Positions 53,900 through 64,000 of a DNA stretch of 64,000 bases are shown here, one piece after another. This DNA comes from Molanna angustata (taxonomy: Eukaryota; Arthropoda; Insecta; Trichoptera; Molannidae): positions 17,618,033 through 17,682,032 of the forward strand of contig OY754977.1 of NCBI GenBank assembly GCA_963576475.1, in the 5' to 3' direction. Under the pieces are notes generated by a model. The model did not search any database and was not told the DNA's origin. It worked only from the letters and a program-made list of their open reading frames with translations. Position numbers and translations under genes: made by a program. Numbering within the stretch: position 1 is the stretch's first letter; each line of letters opens with the position of its first letter.

Positions 53900-54720
53900 T
53901 TCATCGTTTGTTAGGTCCTTTGACCTGTTTGACCTCAACAATTTTGACAGTTCTATTGTCGTCCATGCGTTCGACGTGGCCTATCCAGAAGCGTCTCCTG
54001 CTACGTCCTGCCACCGCATATAGACCCGATCGTTTAATTTCTGATGCGGTCCCCGAGGGTTCTTCCAACAATGGAGTGTAGGATCTTCATTTCAGCCACT
54101 CTAAGACAACTTTTTGTTATGTTGAAGTCGGCGCTTACTTCTATCCCATATGTCATAGTAAGGAGGACACACGCCTTGTATAATCTGACTTGTTGGTATA
54201 GGCAGTACCAACCTAAATTGGCGAACGCAGGAGGGAGACTCTGTAGCTTGAAAAAAAGTTGCCAGGTCGATAATTTTAATAAAATATTTATAAAAAGAAA
54301 AATAAAAAAAGTGGCAATTTAATATATTTTATAACGAAACATTTAATCAGAATGTAAAAATTCAACCCCTGTCGCTGTCTGACCCATTAACGGAAAACAC
54401 CAAATCATCCATTTCTTCATCGATTTTATCATCCATTTGAAAATATTTGTTCTCGAGGCGAATGTTTAATACTCCATACAATATTTCTTGAGCAACCATC
54501 TACGGATATTGCTTTATTGGCCTGTGTACGAACTTCTTTGTACAGGTTATTACTGCTGGAGATCTCTACACCTAAGTATGGAAATCGCATGACCTGCTCT
54601 ATAGGGTTGTTTTACAGGTAGTTGTTGATATAGCTAAAAAATATTGTCCTAAGTCGATCTGTCTTAAGTTTTTCATAGTACAACAGCTGATAGACTGTTG
54701 CCACCACATTAATCGTTTAA
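53900..54720 (-). pseudogene. LINE RT C-terminal half, second copy of the 2450 family
   Basis: Minus-strand order: an RFPYLGVEISSSNNLYKEVR block with TQANKAISVDGCSRN (about 54585-54480), then VRLYKACVLLTMTYGIEVS, ADFNITKSCLRVAEMKIL, SIVGRTLGDRIRN (about 54200-54030) and a GHVERMDD-like end. These are the thumb and post-RT segments of a LINE ORF2. About 120 bp between the two blocks (54240-54365) is unrelated. Multiple stops. It is the uninterrupted relative of 2450-3399. Confidence 0.72.
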
Positions 54721-55196
54721 AATATTCAAGAGTGAATTGTTAAGCTAGAGCTCCTTGTAGGTAAGTTGATCCCAGCATCAAGATCTGAACGGGATAGACA
54801 TTTGCGTTTGTACTTGGCTGAGATCAAGAAAATACTGGATTGGGATTCCAATTAAGTTACTAGTATACCACTTTTTATTGGCTCCGTGATCGTTCACTCC
54901 AAGATATAAAAATATTAATGGCTTCATAGTTGCTGATCTTGAAGATCTTGCACGCAAAAGAGTCAAAGCAATACCTACATGTTTTAATCTGCAGAGAAAA
55001 AACCTTTTATTTGTTGTCAAGTTTCTTCTCACGAGATGTAATTTTAACAACAGTGTCAATGCCAAATACAAAGATGTTTTTAGCTTGACATCATTCAATT
55101 CGTCAATTAAAGTAAGTTATGCATAATTAATCAGTTAATTATAAAAACTTATCTAACAGTTACGATTATCAAGCTTCTATGATTGATATAATTATC
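54721..55196. other. Intergenic DNA
   Basis: A 106-residue minus-strand open stretch (55098-54778) has no recognisable motif; it might continue the LINE above it but could not be placed. No other feature. Confidence 0.35.
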
Positions 55197-55325
55197 GGTA
55201 AACACCTATATTGATCTACGTGGGCTGCGTAGAACATTTTTTTGCTTGGTTGATGAATGTGGAAAACCGTCTCCCACTCCGGCGAAAAATGTCGAGATAT
55301 TTGCCGATGACTATACTATATTTAA
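55197..55325. repeat. Dispersed hairpin-related repeat
   Basis: GGGCTGCGTAGAACAT and GTCGAGATATTTGCCGATGA with CTATACTATAT match pieces at 4797-4860 and the right end of 963-1076. No complete inverted ends are left. Confidence 0.45.
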
Positions 55326-55394
55326 ATTACACTAGACGTTTATAGGTCCATGAAATCGAGCGGAGTTTATTTATTTATTTATTAAATATGTAGG

Positions 55395-55580
55395 TACAAT
55401 GTTATATATTAATTTAACATGTACCCAATAAGAACATGCCACATTCTGGAGACATACAAAATTTATAGTCTCACAGATCCAGATTGATGACACAAATATA
55501 AAACAGTGTCTCCACCGGGAATCGAACCCGAGACTGTTAGCTCAGGAATCAGATGCCCAACCCACTGAGCTACGAAGGCT
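55395..55580 (-). repeat. tRNA-derived SINE, family 1
   Basis: Minus strand: GCCTTCGTAGCTCAGTGGGT (A-box region), GGGTTCGATTCCC (B box, 55517-55529), GGAGACACTG, AATCTGGATCTGTGAGAC and CCAGAATGTGGCATGTTC. The tail ends in an A/T-rich TTTATTTATTTATT run on the plus strand (55365-55382). Confidence 0.85.
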
Positions 55581-55769
55581 GACATATATACAAACTATCT
55601 CGCCATATCTCTTTTGGAGTAGGCAAATAGAATCGAGTGCCAGACATATTTTTTCTTTCACGTTTTCCTTTACAGTTCAATTTTTTCTTTCAAATTATCA
55701 TTCATATGGTGACGCCTTTTATGGTTTTTACTCCAACCCTTTTTTACTTATTTTACTTTTTTAGTCTTT

Positions 55770-56243
55770 AAATATTTCTCCTCACTAACCCAAGGGAAAT
55801 AGTGGGGAGTTTAATGAATTCGCAATTTATAACGCTATTTTTGTAATTGCAGATTATCAACAAGTATCGCGCTATCTATTCTACTTTCGATTATCAACTA
55901 TAATACTCATTCGATTCTTTTCAAATTTTGCAAATTAATAGGTATATCTAATACTCGCTATCAATTTCTCAATTTCTTTAACTGACAAAAATATTTCAAA
56001 GTGACTCCAAGCCCAAGAAACTTCAAAATTGATATTTTTATTTTTAAATTGGCAGAAAGGTAGAGCACTTTAAAAATATAGCATTGAACATTTATCAAGT
56101 TTTCAAAATAAAATATTTAAATCAATATAATAATTTAACAAAACTCATTTCTTGAAAATGTTTAAAATTTTCCATACAAAATTGAATATTTTGTGGAGTG
56201 ACTTGGTATTGAGAAGTTTAGCGTTGGCCATAACCCACTCGTT
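55770..56243 (+). repeat. Middle repeat R, copy 3
   Basis: TCCTCACTAACCCAAGGGAA, TAGTGGGGAGTTTAATGA, ATTGCAGATTATCAACAAG, then a deletion of the GT microsatellite region, TATCTAATACTCGCTA, AAATATTTCAAAGTGACTCC and TTTAGCGTTGGCCATAACCC. The order is that of copies 1 and 2. Confidence 0.8.
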
Positions 56244-56249
56244 TTTTTT

Positions 56250-57150
56250 TATAAATTTATTAATATTTAATTTTTCACTGTGCCAAAACCATTTGCTAGA
56301 CATAAGATTTCATTCTGATATTACAATCCTTTTAATCATAATATAAACCCTTTCTTAACCGATGATTACAATTGGAATCATTAATGTATTTTACGTATAT
56401 CTCGATGAAAATTGTTATCAGCTGTGTTATTTCTCTTCTAAATTATTAATCACAATATTTTTGATCGCTAACAATACTGAGATTAACGGAAACTTCTGAA
56501 CTCGGTTATTGTACAGTTGAAAACTCGGTTATTGCGAAATGTGCTTTTCTTGCTAAACACAGTTATTCAAAATTTATTAAATGTGAGTTTTTTTGTTTTC
56601 TAGCATGCTATATTTTTTTAATTAGGTACCAAATTATATTTCCTTCAATCTCTAATAATAATTAAAACTGAAATATTCTTTATTTTATGAAAAGTATTAT
56701 ATGAATTATGACAATTGGAATCGTTGAAATTTCCAAAAATGGAAAAAAAAAAAATTATAAAAATTATTAAAATTTCTTTATAATCATATATTTTGACCAT
56801 TTTTTATGAAACATATTTATTTTCATAATGCTTTCATAATTCGGTTATGCATTCCTTTGTAATTATAAATGAAAATGTTGGTAGAAGAAGCAAGCTTCAG
56901 GAAAAAATAAATATTTGCTTTCTGTCGGCAACGTCACCCAAAAAGTGCAATAAAAGTCAAAGCGACATTTTCGATCACGACGCAAGATGTCGGTATTGGT
57001 AAAATGTAAAAAAAAAAAATCCGTCGAGTCTCGTTAAAAAAAAGAGACAACTTTGACTCGTGTGACTCTTTCGTGACCGATCAATAGTGACATTCACGGC
57101 GCGTCGCAAGATTTGATTTATTATCCGACCAAGAATTATTTGTCAAATAA
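56250..57150. other. AT-rich intergenic DNA, no gene
   Basis: ACTCGGTTATTGTACAGTTG and ACTCGGTTATTGCGAAATG (about 56502-56545) are a short duplication. 56925-57120 becomes GC/CpG-richer (GTCGGCAACGTCACC, CACGACGCAAGATGTCGG, CACGGCGCGTCGCAAG), unlike the surrounding sequence. No gene recognised. Confidence 0.4.
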
Positions 57151-57272
57151 CATTCTACTCGGAATTTTGACACTCGCCTCTTTGACGTGACCCCGGGCCT
57201 GGGAAGGGTCACAGACGAAGTGGATATTGACAAGATGAAATTATACAATGCCATCAATATTCATACTATCGA
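57151..57272 (+). other. Possible unassigned exon
   Basis: The frame is open from a TAA at 57148-57150 and reads FDTRLFDVTPGLGRVTDEVD, IDKMKLYNAINIHTI, then a perfect GTAAGT donor at 57273-57278. The base composition is GC-richer than the flanks. There is an internal ATG at 57235 but no recognised domain, and the reading frame is short. It could be a first exon of a gene lying to the right, or chance. Confidence 0.2.
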
Positions 57273-57330
57273 GTAAGTACCTACTTGTTCGATCACGCCA
57301 TGTCTTCATTTACATTTGACGAATGATAGG

Positions 57331-57830
57331 TGACAGTCACTTTGAAGATATTTCGTAAAATATCTTCATTTCCAGTCGTCAATTGATCAGTAGGTAGATA
57401 CCTACCTACCAACTTACGTACATGTGACTATCAATTTGAAAATATTTCGTAAAATATCTTCATTTGCAGTCGTCAATTGATCAGTACCTACCTACCTACC
57501 GACTAACTTACACACATGTGACTATGAATTTGAAAATATTTTGTAAAATATCTTCATTTGCAGTCGTCAATTGATCAGTACCTACCTACCTACCAACTTA
57601 CATACATGTGACTATCAATTTGAAAATATTTTGTAAAATATCTTCATTTGAAGTCGTCAATTGATCAGTACCTACCTACCTACCTACCAACTTACATACA
57701 TGTGACTATCAATTTGAAAATATTTTGTAAAATATCTTCATTTGCAGTCGTCAATTGATCAGTATCTACCTACCTACCGACTTACATACATACACGTGAC
57801 TTATCAATTTGAAATGTGCCACAGATATTT
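57331..57830 (+). repeat. 90-94-bp minisatellite, five to six units
   Basis: CAGTCGTCAATTGATCAGTA starts units near 57373, 57467, 57561, 57651 and 57745 (spacing 94, 94, 90, 94). Each unit continues (TACC)n, a CTTACATACATGTGACTAT segment, CAATTTGAAAATATTTTGTA and AAATATCTTCATTTG. Units differ mainly in the number of TACC repeats, so small slippage events accompany the unit duplications. Confidence 0.93.
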
Positions 57831-58414
57831 ATGTACTGTGAGACGGTGTTACAGATTTTTACTGACAAGAGAAATTTGTTCATGCCATGAAAGATCTTCG
57901 TCGAAAAACATACCAAGAAACTTAACGACTGGAGTAGGAGATGATTTGATTGTTAATCTGTATATATGGGAGGGATAATCATTAGATTGATAGGAAATAC
58001 AAAGAAAAACTAATCCTTTTAACTTAATATAAAATCAAACATTCGTGAACTTATATTGTAAGTTGACAATAAATCGTTATTTGAAGACAAGATGGATATT
58101 GGGTATTACCTACTGTGGCTATAATGAATAGTTAGTAAGTTTTCCTTTTGATGAATATTATATTGAATGGGGGATGACTTGCTAAACAGTTTCTAAAAGT
58201 CATCCCTTTAGAGAAATTGGATCAGTTATTACGACAGGATATGTGTGTGATGACGCACATAGAAAAGAAGGGTGCATATTGATATAAAGAAGAATAAAAG
58301 TACCATCTTAAACAAAAGTTCTTCCATAATACAATGTAAGTCTTTTGAAGTAGCTTCCATACATCTTTCTCAATAAAAAGGAAATTTACTTACTTTAGGA
58401 AAAGAAAAATATAA
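57831..58414. other. Intergenic DNA, no gene
   Basis: No feature recognised. AT-rich. Confidence 0.4.
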
Positions 58415-59240
58415 TTTATTTATTTATTTATATAATTTATGTACATGTGTACAAAGGCAGGTTTATTGACATAAGGCAATTTCTTCCGACCAACCCGAGC
58501 AACGTGAAGTCTCTTAGTTAAATTGGTACAATACTAATTTATTGAGAAATAAATTGATAAAAAATAACATAAAAGAGTAAGAAATATAAAAAAAATACAA
58601 AGAGATAAAAAATGAAAAGAGAGTTTAAAAAAAAAGAATAATAAAAATAACACTGATCATAGCAATGAGGAAAAGGAGGTTACGGAAGGATATAGAAGGA
58701 ATTCAGGAACTATTTGACAAATAAAGTTTTTTTAGTTTACCTTTAAATATTTGAATGGATTGAGATGACGTTACTTCATCACTTAGGCCATTCCATAGTC
58801 TAGCTGATTGTACATGAAAAGAGGAGCTGAAAACTTCTGTATTAGGAATGGGGATAGCTAGTGTAGTACGTTCAGCAGATCGAAGGGATAGGCCGTGACT
58901 TGACAAGAAAATGACGTTATTTTTTAAATATTGTGGTGAATAGGGATCATAAATAGTCTTATAAAGTCATGACAGAATGTGAATGTTACGACGATCTCGT
59001 ATCTTTGGCCAACGAAGAATATTTCTACAAGTCAAAACATGATCATATTTTTTAAGATTGTAAATGAACCGTATACAGACATTCTGTAATCGTTCCAATT
59101 TATTTAATAATTCTTCATTGGCATCCAGATAACACACATCACCGTAATCAAGCAATGGAAGAAGTAAGGATTGTGCTAGTGTAATTTTACAATGTATTGG
59201 AAGAAAGTTCTTCAATCTATTAAGAGAATGGATATTATAA
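58415..59240 (-). pseudogene. LINE family J C-terminus and 3' end, best copy
   Basis: Two minus-strand frames. 59215-58967 gives ITLAQSLLLPLLDYGDVCYL, DANEELLNKLERLQNVCIRF and a DRRNIHIL end. 58906-58703 gives SSHGLSLRSAERTTLAIPIP, FSSSFHVQSARLWNGL and IQIFKGKLKKLYL followed by a stop. A few frame changes separate them. The 3' UTR ends with GGAAGAAATTGCC, AATAAACCTGCCTTTGTACA and (AAAT)n (58415-58432). This is the conserved C-terminal module of jockey-like LINEs. It is the reference for the copies at 5318, 19845, 32795 and 36510. Confidence 0.82.
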
Positions 59241-60689
59241 AACAGAGTTTTACTGACATAATTAAGCTTGATTGCAAAATAATCTTTTTAAATGTATCCA
59301 CAATGCAACTAAATATTGATGGATGGATGAACAAACAGTCCTGGTCATCATCAATTCAGGAGATGTTTATTTATTTACATTTTGCATGAAATTTGTTTAT
59401 AATAAAGGTACGTCATGAATTTCACAAAAAATGAAGTTGAATAACAAAAATAAAAAAAATAGACAATGGAAGGTACCTACACGAACAAATCAACCATAGA
59501 TGGGGCACAGTAAATAGTACCGAAGCATTTAGTTCGTTTATCTTTTGTGCACATACACATTCTTTCGATCGACTCTGTCACGTTTTGATGTCATTTAATG
59601 TTTTTGCTCTCCAATACAATTTCTGTATCATCAAATTTATTAAATGAATGAAAGGAAAAAAAAACGATAGTGTATTGATGATATACCTAAATATATAAAG
59701 TATGAACATAGAGCTAATAGACATTATACAACGCTTCATTTCTTTATGATTTGTCAAAACTATCAAAATGCTCACATCGTGATTTTTTTCTTTAAAGGAT
59801 GTGTAATCTGCTGTATACGATAGAAACTATTAGGTATTTCTTCTTTTGGATCACAATCCTATGATTGTTTGATCTCTCCATAAATCTCTATTGTCCGCTA
59901 AAAAAACTGGATATGCATTATAATTTAGGAGCCATAAAAATATATTTGAGGATAGTCAACCAAAAAACAATTAGATTTGCTCAATATTCTGTGTATTTAT
60001 ATAATTTATCAAGTGTAGGTATGTCTACTTGAAAATGTGCATTTCACAGAACTGGAAGTAGCCATTATAAATAATTGTGGAATTATTGATGTAGTTTTTT
60101 TATTTTTGTAAATATTTGTCTCATCTACTTTTTTTTTAATATCCTTCTGGAATCCATCTTTTTTATTTTTGTCATTCGACTCTCTTAATGCTATTATACA
60201 CACTGCATTATAATATATTCAACATTAACTCTGGTTGGTTGAAAAAAAGACGTTTGTCATTAAGCCAGCTAGTGTAAAAATTATATATACCTACTTTCAA
60301 TAATTTACCAACAAATATTAAGGGGGTATATAAACCTAAACCTAAACACAATATATAAATTCAGCATAAATTACCTTAAATAAATATCCTTTTTTACAAC
60401 ATTTCTTTCAAATTACTCTATTACTATAATCTCGTAGAGAAATAAATCTTTTAGGTGCTTTTAAAGTGCATAAAATCTAAGTGAATGACCCATCAGGTTT
60501 TTTCATTTCATCTCAGGTTTGTTCTTAAAATGCAAAAATCAACAAATGTTGGATTTCCGATAATTTAAATCATGTATAAACCCTTTTTAACGCACGCGAT
60601 AGATATTGTATTTATTGCACATTCAACTCGTTTTAATTTAACACTGGTTGCTTGGAAGAAATATCCTGATGGTGATAAATCAACTAGTG
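59241..60689. other. Intergenic DNA, no gene
   Basis: 59835-59905 (GGATCACAATCCTATGATTG, CTCTATTGTCCGCT) is a short LINE C-terminal fragment like 9860-9930. 60640-60690 has TTGCTTGGAAGAAATATCC, a SINE 2/LINE J tail fragment. The rest is AT-rich. Confidence 0.45.
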
Positions 60690-61679
60690 GACTATGTACA
60701 AAACTATGAATAAATCTAAAGTAATAAAGCAATCAAAATGTTAGTGTTTGTGTGTGTGTATGTGTGTGTGTGTGTGTTTGTCTCACGCCTTCTGAAAAAC
60801 CAAGAGCATCTAAAAATCTAATTTATGTGCGAACGTGTACCTGTATACCTGATGCAGTGTCACGCTAAAAATAATGCGATAAAAATGCTGAATTTTAAAA
60901 ATATTTCAATAATTATTTTTTTCATACAAAATTTTCCAAGTCGTATCTGTCAAAAAAGTGTACATTTTGCACGCAAATATCTGTTAGTTTAAAAGTTAGA
61001 AGTACGTATTTACACGAAGAAAATATATTTTCAAGTATAACTTAGCGTTTAAGTGAAAAACATGGTGAATATTTTGTATAATTATAATGTTTAACTTATT
61101 TTTAAAGTAAGCGTTTTGTACATAAACGCCGCCATTTTAATATCTTTTCATACAATATTTCATTTTCCTACCGAATGAATATGTTATTGAAAATAATAAA
61201 CCTTTGAAATAAATGTAATTATGAAATAATAAAATGAAACACAAGACATTACAGCAAGTTTTAAGACATATATTGTAAAAGTCTGTTAATTATTAGTAAA
61301 GATATAGGCATAATAAAATTGCATAATTTGTATGTAATATTTGATATTTTGGACAATTTTCGTTTTTGTGGCTTCGAACAAACCAATGTAGGTACCTACC
61401 TACATATCCAAAAAAATGTATCGAGCCCATTTGATAGTAATATTTTATATGTTCGATGGTTACTATGGTTACGGAAAGATTCTGATATTCAAATAAAATT
61501 TGTTATGAATCGAATTTATTTAGAACATTGTTGTAGGTAGGTACCTACCTAATACTATTTACTTACAAATCAACAATATACTGATTTCCTATAGGAAAAT
61601 TATTTTATTTATGTATGCTATGTGCTCCTAAACGGTTTGTCCGATTACAATGAAACTTTGGTGAATTGTCGAGCGTATG

Positions 61680-62690
61680 CCCGGGATGGTTTCTGGATTT
61701 AAACTTTTTTCTTATTCTTCTTCTTCTTCGTGTATTTGGTCATTTTACCTATGAAAGGGGAATATTCTGGGAAAAGAAGGTCCGACTGTCCCTCCATCTC
61801 TTCGCAGGTCTTCCAGGACGGTTTCTGGATTTAAACTTTTTTCTTCTTCTTCTTCATCGTGTATTTGGTCATTTTACATATGAAGTTGGAGTATTCTGGG
61901 AGAAGAAGATCCAACTGGCCTTCCATCTCTTCACAGGTCTTCCAGACGGGTTCTGCATATAAACTTTTTTCTTCTTTTTCTTCGTGGTGTATTTGGTCAT
62001 CTTACCTATGAAGATGAACTATCCTGGGAGAAGAAGGTCCAATTTTCCTTCCATCTCTTCGCAGGTTTCTGGATTTTAACTTTCTTCTTCTTTTCTTCTT
62101 CTTCTTCGTCGTGTATTTGGTCATTTTACCTATGAAGTTGGTGTATCCTGGGAGAAGAAGGTCCAACTGTCCTTCCATCTCTTCGCAGGTTTCTGGATTT
62201 AAACTTTTTTCTTCTTCTTCTTCATCGTGTATTTGGTCATTTTACCTTTGAAGGTGGACTAACCTGGGAGAAGAAGGTCCAATTGTCCTTCCATCTCTTC
62301 GCAGGTTTCTGGATTTAAACTTTTTTCTTCTTCTTCTTCGTGTATTTTTGGTCATTTTACCTATGAAGTTGGAGAATCCTGGGAGAAGAAGGTCCAACTG
62401 TCCTTCCAACTCTTCGTAAGTCTTCCAAGACGATAAACTTTTTTCTTCTTCTACTTTTTCTTCTTCATCGTTCATTCGGTCATTTTACCTATGAAGGTGG
62501 ACTATCCTGGGAGAAGAAGGTCCAATTTTCTAGCCATATCTTCGCAGGTATCTGGATTTAAACTTTTTTCTTCTTCTTCTCCGTGTATTTAGTCATTTTA
62601 CCTTTGAAGGTGGAGTATCCTGGGGAAAGAAGGTCCTTTCATCTCTTCGCGGTTCTTCCAGGATGGTTTCTGGATTTAAACTTTTCTTAA
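61680..62690 (-). repeat. Tandem ~100-bp array, right copy
   Basis: About nine units of the module described at 15870-16620, on the opposite strand, with TTTAAACTTTTTTCTTCTTC at each junction and a variable (TTC)n. Unit number and (TTC)n length differ from the left copy, which accounts for part of the length difference between the inverted arms. Confidence 0.88.
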
Positions 62691-62695
62691 CCGAC

Positions 62696-62955
62696 TGAAG
62701 GGACGGGATGTAATGAAGGGAAGGGATGCACTAAAGGGCCTGAAGGGACGGGAGGTATAAAAGGGCCTGAAGGGACGGGAGGTACTGCAGGGCCTGATTG
62801 GAAGGGACGTAATGATGGATTGAAGGGACGGGAGGTACTGAAGGGACGGGAGGTACTGAAGGGCCTGAAGGGACGGGAGGTACTGATGGGCCTGAAGGGA
62901 CGGGAGGTTCTGAAGGACCTGAAGGGACGGGAGGTTCTGAAGGGTCTGAAACGAC
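62696..62955 (-). repeat. CCCTTCAGG minisatellite, right copy
   Basis: Units of GAAGGGACGGGAGGTACTGA with variants; about nine to ten copies. On the minus strand this gives repeated TSRPFRPF open frames, which are artefacts of the repeat. Confidence 0.88.
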
Positions 62956-64000
62956 GTTTCATGGAGTCTAATTCTTTTTCTTCTTAATTTTATGTAGACC
63001 TTACAGTTTTTACACAAACTATTTCCTTTAGTTTTTTTCTTCGTTTTCTTATTTTATGTAGAACTTTGGTGAATTTTATACAAACTATTTCCTATAGATT
63101 AATCTTCTTCTTATTTTCTTCTTTTATGAAGACCTTTTGGTCAGTTTTTATACAATCTATTTCCAATAGTCTAATTCTTCTATTTTATGGATTTTTACTT
63201 ATTTTATGTAGACCATTGGGATAGTTTTTTATACAAACTATTTCTTATAGTCTTATACTTATTTTTCTCTTTTTTATTTAGACTTTTGGGTTAGTTTTAA
63301 GTCTAATAGTCTATTGTGCAGAAATATTATTAACGATATGCACACTTCATGAAAATACATATGTAAAAATTAATGGGATGTGGGATGTCTTTTCAATACT
63401 TTTGTTTAATCAAATTTAAACCATTTATATCATCCTATTTTGAATAATTTTCAACACCTAATATTTAAAGAATGGGGGTTGTGGCCATTACTGAACTCTT
63501 CACAACGTTTATATTCTAATTAAAAACTATTTACCATAGTTTAAGTCTTCTTCTTCTTCGTCAATGTAGACTTTTGTGTCAATTTAAAGTCTATCAGTCT
63601 AATTGTGCAAAAATATAATGCACACTTGATGAAAAAATATAAAAACGAATGGGATGTGACCAACACTAGATCTTTTCAGTACATTATTTAATCAAATTTT
63701 AACCACATTCCAACATCCAAAAATACTAAATTTTCAATAGGTACATATTGCAGTTTGTTTTCGATGATAATATATAAAAATGGGGGTTGTGGCCAAACCA
63801 ATCTCTTTACAACGTTGATAAACAGTCATATTTAAAACCATTTCGCATAGTCCATGCGTGCAGAAATTGTAGGTATATTACTTATACTTCATTCACACTT
63901 TATAGCAATATATAAAAAAGAATGGGTTGTGGCCATCACTTGAACATTTTACAATGCTTAAACTCAATCAAATTTCAAACCACTTTTCATAGTCCGATAT

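Larger units (their letters stand above)
60690..64000 (-). mobile_element. Composite tandem-repeat element, right inverted copy, cut by window end
   Basis: The reverse complement of 14696-17640. The (GT)n microsatellite at 60745-60780 corresponds to 17553-17590. The unique tract 60780-61680 matches 16620-17530 with only a few substitutions, for example CTGTATACC for CAGTATACC. The tandem GAAGAA array (61680-62690) is longer than its partner, as is the CCCTTCAGG array. The sequence runs past 64000, where it corresponds to about 14696, so the true end lies outside. An open stretch of about 65 codons (VSSPFDSNILYVRWLLWLRK) is shared by both copies. Confidence 0.8.

Noticed and set aside
54778..55098. 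106-residue minus-strand ORF as a gene
   Set aside because: No start context, no domain, and it lies beside a LINE remnant; coding status could not be supported.
62676..63017. Minus-strand repetitive RPF/SLQ peptides
   Set aside because: They are translations of the CCCTTCAGG minisatellite and break differently in the left copy.
14600..64000. The whole interval as a giant transposon with 3-kb terminal inverted repeats
   Set aside because: The interior has a host gene and ordinary nested repeats with no transposase or integrase; two independent inverted copies explain it more simply.

Overview
The window looks like nuclear DNA from an insect with a large, AT-rich, repeat-laden genome. The evidence is one C2H2 zinc-finger gene of the disconnected/basonuclin family, many decayed non-LTR retrotransposons, tRNA-headed SINEs, several TIR/foldback DNA transposon families, and very abundant TAGGTACCTA-type low-complexity DNA. 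The order is not resolved: the repeat style fits Hemiptera or Lepidoptera, and nothing here decides between them. No bacterial, viral or organellar gene cluster is seen.

Layout. 1-14,500: intergenic DNA with a palindromic MITE, a foldback element flanked by a 9-bp repeat (1095-1703), a three-layer nested insertion (LINE remnant > retroposed palindrome > SINE, about 2450-3400), and an RTE-like LINE (10617-12950) inserted in a jockey-like LINE of opposite strand. 14,600-17,640: a composite tandem-repeat element whose near-identical inverted partner is at 60,690-64,000 and runs off the window. 17,790-31,200: LINE tails, SINEs, an 18-bp minisatellite, hAT-like elements, and a palindrome carrying a hammerhead-ribozyme-like motif (31028-31074). 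31,300-37,500: DNA saturated with TACC/GGTA palindromic repeats, with hAT-like copies and a deleted pogo/Tigger-like transposon (33660-34636).

37,900-41,900 holds the only convincing host gene: a probable 5' UTR exon (about 38437-38701), an intron, and one large coding exon (CDS 39416-41554, 712 aa) with two pairs of zinc fingers and a CtBP-type PxDLS motif. 41,900-64,000 returns to repeats: palindromic GCCCCCCTAGAC MITEs, a second pogo-like element, more SINEs and LINEs, a three-copy middle repeat, a 90-94-bp minisatellite, and the right arm of the inverted duplication.

No pathway is encoded. What works together are transposon partners: SINE family 2 shares its 3' tail with a jockey-like LINE (family J), non-autonomous DNA elements are nested in older ones, and repeated insertions carry readable target duplications. 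All alignments were made by eye; family names rest on recognisable protein or structural signatures and are hedged where weak.
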